In this document: positions 5,583 to 12,436 of the stretch, piece by piece
Layout: each line of letters begins with the position of its first letter
How positions within the stretch are numbered: position 1 is the first letter of the stretch
Assembly: GCA_002483605.1 (NCBI GenBank)
Contig: DLIG01000017.1
Location: 1 to 14,024 of the forward strand
Direction: 5' to 3'
DNA from: Sulfurovum sp. UBA7648
GTDB lineage: Bacteria; Campylobacterota; Campylobacteria; Campylobacterales; Sulfurovaceae
Length of the DNA stretch: 14,024 nucleotides
Notes under the pieces: model-generated
Told to the model about the DNA's origin: nothing
Seen by the model: the letters and a program-made list of their open reading frames with translations, nothing else
The model's database searches: none
Position numbers and translations under genes: made by a program

Positions 5583-8522
5583 ATGTATTCTAGTGCTGTT
5601 TATGATTTTTTAGTCTCTTTATCAAAAAGAGAAAACAACTTAGTGCTGGTGTGCAATAGTGATAAAGAAGCTCTGCAGATAAACTATATAGCAACTTTGG
5701 CAAATATTGATTCATTTTTACTGCCTGATATTAGATTAGCTGTAGGTGAGGATCTGCGTCCATATCAAGAAGAGTTTGGAGAGCTGCTTGTAGAGCTTGG
5801 ATCTTACTATCGTTCGAACAACCCAAAAGTACTTATTTCTCCCGCACGTACTTTGAGGCTTCCATTCCCAAAACAAGAATATTTTGATACTTTTACTATA
5901 GCATTTGGCGACAAGATAAAACTTCAAGCAAAAGAGATGTTTTATAATTGGGGGTATCAGTTTGTAGATATCGTTACGGGCAAAGCTGAAGTCTCTTTTC
6001 GCGGAGATATCATTGATATTTATCCTTTGGATGCCGTGATGCCTTATCGTATTTCACTTTTTGGAGACGAAGTAGAGAGCATTAGGCAATTTGATATAAG
6101 CACCCAAAAAAGTAATAAAGAAGAACTTGAAAGTATCATAATATGCCCTGCCTTTTTGGCTTTAGATGCTGCGCAAAACGATGCATTAAAAAGCAGAGCA
6201 GAGACAACGCCGTATGAAGTATTTGTAAAAGATATAGATTCACAAGGCTGGTGGGTGCTTGACGATCTGGGCTACAATCCCTTAGAAGTTTTTAATCCCA
6301 TTGCAGCAACTTACATAGAAGATGAAGTAGATTTTGCCGCTCTTCAAATGATACCTGAATCGAAAATTTATCGTGATATCGAAGTAACCGATATAAATAA
6401 ACTATTAAATACATATAAAGATAAGAAGATCACCGTAATTGCCAAAAATGAAAGTGTAGTACGCGGCAGTATGCTCGATTCATTTGACGGATTAAATTTT
6501 GTATATCAAGACGGTATCATAAATATTGCAAGCGCAAATGAATTGATAATTTCTCTAAATACTCCGGCCAAACCTAAAAAAGTAAAAAAAAGTATGCTCA
6601 TTCTTGATGAGCTTAAACCAGGCGAATATGTAGTTCATGAAACTCACGGTGTAGGCCTTTTTAGAGCGATAGAGAAACGAGAAGTTTTAGGTGCGGTACG
6701 CGAATTTGTGGTAATAGTATATCAAAATGAAGATATGCTGCTAGTGCCTGTTGAAAATCTTGATGTCATAGACAGATATGTTGCCGAAGGCGGAGCTTTG
6801 CCTGCAGTTGACAGACTAGGCAAGATGAGCTTTAAAAATCTCAAAGAAAAGGTCAGAGAGAAATTATTTGCCATCGCTTCAGATATTGTCAACCTCTCAG
6901 CCAAAAGACATCTTACAAAAGGTATTCATATTGCATTAGATGAATCGCTCCAAGCTGATTTTATGGGCAAGGCCGGATTTATACATACTCAAGATCAAGA
7001 AGAAGCGATCAGCTCTATACTTGCAGAAATGGCGAGCGGACAAATGATGGATAGACTTCTTAGCGCCGATGTTGGATTTGGCAAAACAGAAGTGGCGATG
7101 AATGCAATATTTGCGTGTGTTAAAAGCGGATATCAAGCATGTATGATCGCTCCAACCACATTACTTAGTTCTCAGCACTATAAAAGCCTAAAAGAAAGAC
7201 TTTCGCCATATGGCATCAGTGTGGCTAAGCTTAATCGATTTTGTACCGCTAAAGAAAAAAATACAGCTATCAGGGGAGCAAAGGAAGGCACTATAGATGT
7301 ATTTATAGGAACTCATGCATTGATTGGGGTTGAATTTGACAGGCTGGCACTTGTGGTTATAGATGAAGAACATAAATTCGGTGTAAAACAAAAAGAGAGT
7401 CTAAAAGAGATGGCAAGCAATGTGCATTTGCTAAGCATGAGTGCTACACCAATTCCTAGAAGCTTAAACCTTGCACTATCAAGCGTCAAAACATTTAGCG
7501 AGATACTTACCCCGCCTGTTGAGAGGATAGGGGTAAGAACTTTTGTCAAAAGTTATGATAAAAAGTTGCTAAAAGAGGCATTTTTGCGCGAGATCAGAAG
7601 AGGAGGACAGATATTTTACGTCTATAACTCTATAGCATCTATTAATGATAAAAAAAAAGAACTTCTTGAGATACTGCCGTCTCTTCGCATAGCTGTACTT
7701 CATTCAAAAATAAGTGCAAAAGAGACAGAAGATGAGATGATAAAGTTTGAAGCCGGTGAATATGATGTGCTGCTTTCTACTTCGATAGTCGAATCTGGCA
7801 TCCATATGCCGCATGCCAATACTATGATCGTAGACGGTGCAGAGAATTTTGGCATGGCTGACTTGCATCAGCTTCGAGGCAGAGTAGGGCGAGGAGCCAA
7901 AGAGGGATATTGTTATTTTATGGTAGCAGACAAGATGAGACTCACAGACCTTGCCAAACGCAGACTTGTTGCACTTGAATCACATTCAGACCTTGGAAGC
8001 GGCGCAGTACTGGCGTTTCACGACCTAGAGATCAGAGGCGGGGGTAATATAATCGGGGAAGCTCAAAGCGGACATATAAAACAGATAGGTTATGGACTTT
8101 ATCTTAGAATGCTAGAAGAGGCCATCAAGCAGCTTAGCGGCATACAAGAAGAGAAAAGAAAAAGCGTTGAAGTTAAACTAGCCGTTGATGCTTATCTGAA
8201 TGAAGAGCTAATAAGCGAAGATCGATTGAGACTTGAACTTTATCGCAGGCTTGCACTGAGCCAAAGCGTAGGTGAGGTTTATGAGATAGCCTCTGAGATA
8301 GAAGATAGATTTGGCAGATTGGATACAATGAGCAAGCAATTTATTGATATCATGGCTATAAAGCTCTTGGCATCAAGTAAGGGAGTATCCAAAGTTTCTA
8401 GTTATGGTGAAAATGTATTTATAGAATTTGAAGATACAAGCAAAGATAGGGTCACACTTAAATCATACAGCAAAGATGATGATGATATAATTGCTGCGGC
8501 ATTTGGATATCTAAGACAATAG
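5583..8522 (+). CDS. mfd: Transcription-repair coupling factor Mfd
   Basis: Mfd is an ATP-driven DNA translocase that removes RNA polymerase stalled at lesions and recruits UvrA. The 979-aa product has a UvrB-like N-terminal region (about 1-330), then a CarD-like RNA-polymerase-interacting domain with PGEYVVHETHGVGLFRAIEK (346-365). The two motor lobes follow: Walker A GFGKT (498-502), DEEH box (594-597), SATPIPRSL (620-628), and motif VI QLRGRVGR (763-770). A TRCF C-terminal domain covers about 860-979. It is about 170 residues shorter than E. coli Mfd (1148 aa). The RNA-polymerase-interacting domain begins about 130 residues earlier, so most of the loss is in the UvrA-binding half. I recall similar lengths in Campylobacter. 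The ATG lies 17 bases past the bactofilin stop, with AAGG (5566-5569) at a rather long 13-base spacing. It is the last gene of the operon. Confidence 0.97.
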   Translation: MYSSAVYDFLVSLSKRENNLVLVCNSDKEALQINYIATLANIDSFLLPDIRLAVGEDLRPYQEEFGELLVELGSYYRSNNPKVLISPARTLRLPFPKQEYFDTFTIAFGDKIKLQAKEMFYNWGYQFVDIVTGKAEVSFRGDIIDIYPLDAVMPYRISLFGDEVESIRQFDISTQKSNKEELESIIICPAFLALDAAQNDALKSRAETTPYEVFVKDIDSQGWWVLDDLGYNPLEVFNPIAATYIEDEVDFAALQMIPESKIYRDIEVTDINKLLNTYKDKKITVIAKNESVVRGSMLDSFDGLNFVYQDGIINIASANELIISLNTPAKPKKVKKSMLILDELKPGEYVVHETHGVGLFRAIEKREVLGAVREFVVIVYQNEDMLLVPVENLDVIDRYVAEGGALPAVDRLGKMSFKNLKEKVREKLFAIASDIVNLSAKRHLTKGIHIALDESLQADFMGKAGFIHTQDQEEAISSILAEMASGQMMDRLLSADVGFGKTEVAMNAIFACVKSGYQACMIAPTTLLSSQHYKSLKERLSPYGISVAKLNRFCTAKEKNTAIRGAKEGTIDVFIGTHALIGVEFDRLALVVIDEEHKFGVKQKESLKEMASNVHLLSMSATPIPRSLNLALSSVKTFSEILTPPVERIGVRTFVKSYDKKLLKEAFLREIRRGGQIFYVYNSIASINDKKKELLEILPSLRIAVLHSKISAKETEDEMIKFEAGEYDVLLSTSIVESGIHMPHANTMIVDGAENFGMADLHQLRGRVGRGAKEGYCYFMVADKMRLTDLAKRRLVALESHSDLGSGAVLAFHDLEIRGGGNIIGEAQSGHIKQIGYGLYLRMLEEAIKQLSGIQEEKRKSVEVKLAVDAYLNEELISEDRLRLELYRRLALSQSVGEVYEIASEIEDRFGRLDTMSKQFIDIMAIKLLASSKGVSKVSSYGENVFIEFEDTSKDRVTLKSYSKDDDDIIAAAFGYLRQ

Positions 8523-8546
8523 ATCATAGTTGTTGTCTTGGATTTT
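8511..8546 (+). terminator. Intrinsic terminator overlapping the mfd stop codon
   Basis: Bases 8511-8522 can pair with 8530-8541, leaving a 7-base loop. The core is a perfect 7-bp stem, AAGACAA (8513-8519) with TTGTCTT (8533-8539), and G-U pairs extend it. ATTTTAT follows the stem. The mfd stop codon (8520-8522) is in the left arm. The stem is only moderately stable and the T-tract is imperfect. The position between a long operon and a new -10 box favours a terminator. Confidence 0.5.
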
Positions 8547-8547
8547 A

Positions 8548-8553
8548 TATAAT
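8548..8553 (+). promoter_or_regulatory. -10 box for the beta-propeller lipoprotein gene
   Basis: A perfect TATAAT follows the mfd hairpin and sits 23 bases before the lipoprotein ATG. There is no TGn extension and no -35 at proper spacing (TTGTTG at 8530-8535 is too close). Transcription would start near 8560, just ahead of the AAGGA ribosome binding site (8565-8569). Confidence 0.45.
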
Positions 8554-8576
8554 TTGATTTTACAAAGGAATTATCT

Positions 8577-9311
8577 ATGAAGCTATATCGATCTAAGGCT
8601 GTAATTTTGAGCATAATGGTTGGTTTGACAATGATCGGCTGCCAGCAATCGCTAGGCAAAGATCACATTATAGCATCAATACCGGAAGCATCGGGCATAA
8701 GCTATTGCAACAATAGCGATACGCTGGTCGTGGCTAACGATGAAGGATATTTTTACGAGATAGGTACCAACGGCACTGTGATGTATAAACACAATATAGG
8801 AAAGTACGATCTAGAGGGTGTTGTGTGCGAAGATAATAATTTTGTATTTGCCTTGGAGAGCGGCGGCTTGGTAAGAGTAGACAGGGAAGAGCATTCGCAA
8901 CAATATATACACGTAGAAGGATTAGGCAAGTTTGGTAAAAAACGAGGCATAGAAGGCATAACAAAAATGGGAGACAAATATATACTCTCGCTCCAAACGT
9001 TATCAAAAAAAGATGCCAAGCTATTTATTGTAGAGCTTAATGATAATAAAGCAAGAGTAGTTGATGAAATTTATCATAAAATAGAAGACTCTTCCGGGCT
9101 GGAGATGAAAAACGGTATACTCTATATAGTGAGTGATACAAAAAATAGTTTGTATCTGTATAGTATGGCTGAAAAAAGGATCTTGAGCACCTTAAAGCTT
9201 CCAAAATTCAATCAAGAAGGAATAGCTCTTGATAATAATGATAATATATATTTTGCAGATGATAAAGGTTATGTAAGAAAATATAAAATTGATGAGCTTG
9301 GCATAAACTAA
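8577..9311 (+). CDS. Lipoprotein with SdiA-regulated/YjiK-type beta-propeller
   Basis: The 244-aa product starts with a lipoprotein signal peptide: basic MKLYRSK, a hydrophobic stretch 8-20, then MIGC with Cys22 as the lipid site. The mature part consists of repeated beta-sheet blades. Recurrent (D/E)(L/G)EG segments appear as YDLEGVV (77-83), GIEGIT (about 124-129) and NQEGIAL (about 213-219), along with SSGLE. This pattern is typical of SdiA-regulated (YjiK-like) and esterase-like beta-propellers. Function is unknown; such folds bind ligands or act extracytoplasmically. The predicted location is the periplasmic face of a membrane. AAGGA lies 7 bases upstream of the ATG. It has its own -10 box, lies 54 bases past mfd and 85 bases before moxR, so it may be a single-gene unit or, by readthrough, the first gene of the Bat operon. 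The family assignment comes from pattern recognition and is moderately certain. Confidence 0.7.
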   Translation: MKLYRSKAVILSIMVGLTMIGCQQSLGKDHIIASIPEASGISYCNNSDTLVVANDEGYFYEIGTNGTVMYKHNIGKYDLEGVVCEDNNFVFALESGGLVRVDREEHSQQYIHVEGLGKFGKKRGIEGITKMGDKYILSLQTLSKKDAKLFIVELNDNKARVVDEIYHKIEDSSGLEMKNGILYIVSDTKNSLYLYSMAEKRILSTLKLPKFNQEGIALDNNDNIYFADDKGYVRKYKIDELGIN

Positions 9312-9385
9312 TTAATAACTTTTTATTGATAGCATCACATTAATCTTCTATTAAAACTCAAAACTATATACTTCCTTTAATACTT

Positions 9386-9399
9386 AGGGGGATAAAGTG
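9386..9399 (+). promoter_or_regulatory. Strong Shine-Dalgarno fixing a GTG start for moxR
   Basis: AGGGGG (9386-9391) lies 5 bases before GTG (9397-9399). No ATG precedes the conserved N-terminus, so this site sets the start. The rest of the 85-base gap (9312-9396) is AT-rich. It contains TATATA (9365-9370), a possible but weak -10 box for the Bat operon, and an all-A/U 8-bp hairpin at 9311-9330 with no T-run after it. Confidence 0.6.
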
Positions 9400-10353
9400 T
9401 CAATTAAGCAAACTATTGCAGATGTCATCAAGCAAGAGATAAGCAAAGTAGTTGTAGGACAAGATAAAATGATAGAAGCCCTTTTGGTCGGGCTTTTGTG
9501 TAGAGGTCATATACTTCTTGAAGGGGTACCGGGCCTTGCTAAAACCACTACAGTTAATGCGCTTGCAAAGAGTCTCGGACTTCATTTTAGCAGAGTGCAA
9601 TTTACTCCTGATTTGTTGCCAAGCGATATTATAGGCACTCAAATCTACGATCCATCATCTAACTCTTTTAAGATAAAAAAAGGACCTGTTTTTACAAATT
9701 TACTTTTGGCAGACGAGATCAATAGGGCTCCGGCCAAAGTACAGTCGGCACTGTTGGAGGTAATGCAAGAAAAACAAATAACAATAGCCGATGAGAGTTT
9801 TAAGCTCCCGCCGCCGTTTTTGGTAATGGCTACTCAAAACCCGATAGAGCATGAAGGTGCGTATGCTTTGCCTGAAGCGCAATTAGATAGGTTTATGATG
9901 AAGGTGACGGTAGGATACAATACAAAAGAAGAAGAGCTCCTGATCGCTAGAAGGGTCGCAAATTCCACTTTTGAAAAAATTGAACAAGTCGTTGATATTG
10001 CACAATTAGAAGCTGCAACCGACAAGATGATGGAGATACATATCGACCCAGAGGTAGAAGCGTATATAGTAGATATAGTTGTAGCAACTAGAGAACCAAA
10101 GAGTTACGGCTTAGAAGAGTTGGAATCCATGATAGAGTTTGGAGCTTCTCCAAGGGCAAGCATTGATCTATATAAAGCATCACGTGCCATAGCATATCTA
10201 AGAGGCCAATCGTATGTATCTCCGGATGAGATATTATATATAGCCAAAGAAGTGCTTAGACATCGTATCATACTTAGTTACGAAGCACAAGCTAGCGGAG
10301 TAAGTCAGGATGATATCATATCCAAGATACTAAATAGCGTACCTGTACCGTAG
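9397..10353 (+). CDS. MoxR-family AAA+ ATPase
   Basis: MoxR proteins are cytoplasmic AAA+ ATPases thought to act as chaperones that mature or activate VWA-domain partners encoded beside them. The 318-aa product has Walker A GVPGLAKT (43-50), Walker B LLLADE (102-107), sensor 1 in ATQNPIEHEGAYALPEAQLD (145-164) leading into RF, and the sensor 2 region GASPRAS (249-255) within a helical lid domain. This is full length for the family with all ATPase motifs intact. Translation starts at GTG after a strong AGGGGG site. It heads the Bat-type cluster, and the DUF58 gene starts 11 bases downstream, which is the usual moxR-DUF58 order. The likely clients are the DUF58 protein and the two VWA membrane proteins. 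In aerotolerance operons this gene is sometimes called batM or moxR, so no symbol is assigned. Confidence 0.95.
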   Translation: MSIKQTIADVIKQEISKVVVGQDKMIEALLVGLLCRGHILLEGVPGLAKTTTVNALAKSLGLHFSRVQFTPDLLPSDIIGTQIYDPSSNSFKIKKGPVFTNLLLADEINRAPAKVQSALLEVMQEKQITIADESFKLPPPFLVMATQNPIEHEGAYALPEAQLDRFMMKVTVGYNTKEEELLIARRVANSTFEKIEQVVDIAQLEAATDKMMEIHIDPEVEAYIVDIVVATREPKSYGLEELESMIEFGASPRASIDLYKASRAIAYLRGQSYVSPDEILYIAKEVLRHRIILSYEAQASGVSQDDIISKILNSVPVP

Positions 10354-10364
10354 ATGAGAGCTCA

Positions 10365-11189
10365 ATGCATCTAAATACCAAAACATTGCTTCTCAAAACG
10401 AAAAAGCAAGTCTATTCTCAAAGACTTGGAAATCATATAACTAAATTTTACGGCGAAGGATTTGAGTTTGGAGAACTTCGTGAATATATGTATGGAGATG
10501 ATGTACGCAAAATAGACTGGAAAACAACGGCAAAAATGGGAAAACCGTTTGTAAAGATCTACCAAGAAGAGCGAGAGCTTAATGTGGCTGTTGCCACCAT
10601 GATGGGAGGATCCAGTTATTTTGGAACTACTAAACAAAAAAGCGAAGCAATGAGAGAAGCGGTTGCGTTGATAGGCATGAGTGCATTGAGCCAAAACGAT
10701 AGATTTTCACATTTTTTATTTGCCGATAAGCTTGTAAAGTGGAATAAGCCAAGCAAACAAATATTTTCGCTTTTTGATGTTTTGGAGGAAATGGGGCGTT
10801 TTGAGGTACTTAGCAGAAAAAGCAATTATCAAAAAATGACACAAATGCTTTGGACTCATTTGAACAAAAAGGCATTGTTATACATCATAAGTGACGGCAT
10901 AGGGGAATTTGACCTTGGAAAATTATCAAAAAAACACGATGTTGTATTAATAATAATCAGAGATAAATTTGAAGAAAATCCACAAGAGCTTGGTTTGATC
11001 CAATTGATCGACACGGAAAGCAGCCAAGGTTTTTTTGGCAACGTGGATAATGATGCAACATCTAATTATCGTAAATCATTGGCCAAAAACGATATAAGAC
11101 TGGCAGATATTTGCAAAAAATACGGTATAAGAATGCTAAAGGTTTATACACATGAAGATGTATATCTAAAATTATTAAATAGTATATGA
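10365..11189 (+). CDS. DUF58 protein (VWA-like) of the Bat operon
   Basis: The 274-aa product has the DUF58 signature YGDDVRKIDWKTTAKMGK (43-60) followed by FVKIYQEERELNV (62-74). A VWA-like alpha/beta domain occupies about 70-260. No membrane segment is evident, so it is probably cytoplasmic and works with MoxR. Where many relatives have a DxSxS metal-binding motif after RELxV, this protein reads MMGGS (79-83), losing the Asp and first Ser. The later ISDG (175-178) motif is kept, so metal binding is doubtful. The ATG is 11 bases after the moxR stop with a GAGAG ribosome binding site, and the next gene begins 3 bases after its stop. The biochemical role of DUF58 proteins is unknown. Confidence 0.9.
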   Translation: MHLNTKTLLLKTKKQVYSQRLGNHITKFYGEGFEFGELREYMYGDDVRKIDWKTTAKMGKPFVKIYQEERELNVAVATMMGGSSYFGTTKQKSEAMREAVALIGMSALSQNDRFSHFLFADKLVKWNKPSKQIFSLFDVLEEMGRFEVLSRKSNYQKMTQMLWTHLNKKALLYIISDGIGEFDLGKLSKKHDVVLIIIRDKFEENPQELGLIQLIDTESSQGFFGNVDNDATSNYRKSLAKNDIRLADICKKYGIRMLKVYTHEDVYLKLLNSI

Positions 11190-11192
11190 TCA

Positions 11193-11579
11193 ATGATTGA
11201 AGAGCTAAAAGAGATCAAACCTTACTTGGTAAATACCGAATGGCTCTATTGGGGTTTTGCAGCAGGAGCTGTATTATTGCTATTTTTATTTATTAGTATT
11301 CTCTGGTGGGGAATATCCAGATGGCTAAATAACAGAAAACAGAATTTAAGAAAACAATACTTAAGTGGCATCAAAAGTGTAGATTGGTCAAATTCTAAAA
11401 ATGCAGCATATAAAGTAAGTTATTATGGAAGATTATTGGCAAAAGATCCGAGGAGCATAGAGATACTCAGTCAACTTGAACCGATGCTGCTGGAATATAA
11501 ATATAAAAAAGATGTACCACCAGTCAATGAAGAGACTTTGACGCATTATGATCTTTTGATCCAGGTGTTAGATGTTTAG
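11193..11579 (+). CDS. Small single-pass membrane protein, DUF4381-like position
   Basis: The 128-aa product has a short N-terminal segment, one strong membrane helix (about 19-41, with LLLFLFISILWWG) and then a basic stretch (RWLNNRKQNLRKQ). This suggests N-out/C-in topology with a cytoplasmic helical domain of about 75 residues. Bat operons usually encode a DUF4381 protein with this layout between DUF58 and BatA. The stretch AAYKVSYYGRLLAKD (70-84) is reminiscent of that family's helical core, but I cannot confirm membership. There is no clear ribosome binding site. With 3 bases between it and the DUF58 stop, translation is probably coupled. Its end overlaps batA by 8 bases. It may scaffold the VWA proteins at the membrane, which is inferred from context only. 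Confidence 0.75.
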   Translation: MIEELKEIKPYLVNTEWLYWGFAAGAVLLLFLFISILWWGISRWLNNRKQNLRKQYLSGIKSVDWSNSKNAAYKVSYYGRLLAKDPRSIEILSQLEPMLLEYKYKKDVPPVNEETLTHYDLLIQVLDV

Positions 11580-12435
11580 TTTTGAATATCCGTGGGTATT
11601 GGTTTTGATATTTGTTTTTATCGTATGCGATAAGTGGTGCAAGGAGCAAAGTGAAGCTATTTTTTTCCCTCATGTGTCGTTGTTGCTTCTAAAAGGCAAA
11701 AATAGAACACCAACCCTTCATATATTAAAATGGATAGGCATATCATCAGCCATAATAGCTTTGGCTTCGCCGGTTGTTAGCTTGCATCAATATTTAGAGA
11801 AAAAACATGATATAGTCCTTATACTCGATGCAAGTGATTCCATGAAAGACGGTAAACTTGATAAAGCAAAACAAGAATTAGATGCTTTCATATCAAAAAG
11901 AACAAGCAATAATATAGGTTTGGTGACATTTGGAAATAATGCACTGATCGCATCTCCGATAACGGCAGATATTGAAATCCTAAGAACCATTTTGAAATTA
12001 CAAGAGCTTGGCATAGCAGGCCATATGAGTGCCATTAATGATGCAATAACCAAAAGCTATGGTATGCTCTACAGAAGCAAAGCAAAAACAAAAATAATTA
12101 TTTTGCTCACAAGCTGCACTGATAATAAAAGTACTATTCAAAAAGATGATCTATTGTCTTTGATATCAAAATTTCCTATTAAGCTTTATACCATAGGTTA
12201 CGGCAACGGTTATGATGCTTTTTATCTTAATGAATTAGCAAAAGCAGGCCGCGGTAGAGCATATGAAGCTATTGATGCATCCGAATTATCTAAAATATAT
12301 AATGAAATAGACAAAAGAGAAGATGTCTCTTCCAAAGAAGAGCCAAACTACATCTATTTATATCTATACCCGCTTTTTGTAGCTTGGATAAGCTTGTTAT
12401 TTTGGATATATATCCGCAATATCAAGGGAATATAG
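11572..12435 (+). CDS. batA: BatA-like membrane VWA protein
   Basis: The 287-aa product begins FSFEYPWVLVLIFVF, a BatA N-terminal hydrophobic segment. A second membrane helix lies at about 53-70, a VWA domain at about 80-248, and a C-terminal membrane helix at about 260-281. This is the standard BatA/BatB topology, which I take to place the VWA domain between the second and third helices on the periplasmic side. The first MIDAS motif is intact, DASDS (86-90). The Thr position reads Ser153 (HMSAINDA), and the usual TDG reads TSC (180-182), so the third metal ligand is missing. The gene overlaps its predecessor by 8 bases, with AGGTG before the ATG. Bat proteins were first linked to aerotolerance in Bacteroides, but the mechanism is unsettled. 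The name rests on operon order and architecture. Confidence 0.88.
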   Translation: MFSFEYPWVLVLIFVFIVCDKWCKEQSEAIFFPHVSLLLLKGKNRTPTLHILKWIGISSAIIALASPVVSLHQYLEKKHDIVLILDASDSMKDGKLDKAKQELDAFISKRTSNNIGLVTFGNNALIASPITADIEILRTILKLQELGIAGHMSAINDAITKSYGMLYRSKAKTKIIILLTSCTDNKSTIQKDDLLSLISKFPIKLYTIGYGNGYDAFYLNELAKAGRGRAYEAIDASELSKIYNEIDKREDVSSKEEPNYIYLYLYPLFVAWISLLFWIYIRNIKGI

Positions 12436-12436
12436 A

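Noticed and set aside
9311..9330. Hairpin ATTAATAA/TTATTGAT as terminator of the lipoprotein gene
   Set aside because: The stem is made only of A-U and G-U pairs and no T-run follows, so it is unlikely to terminate transcription.
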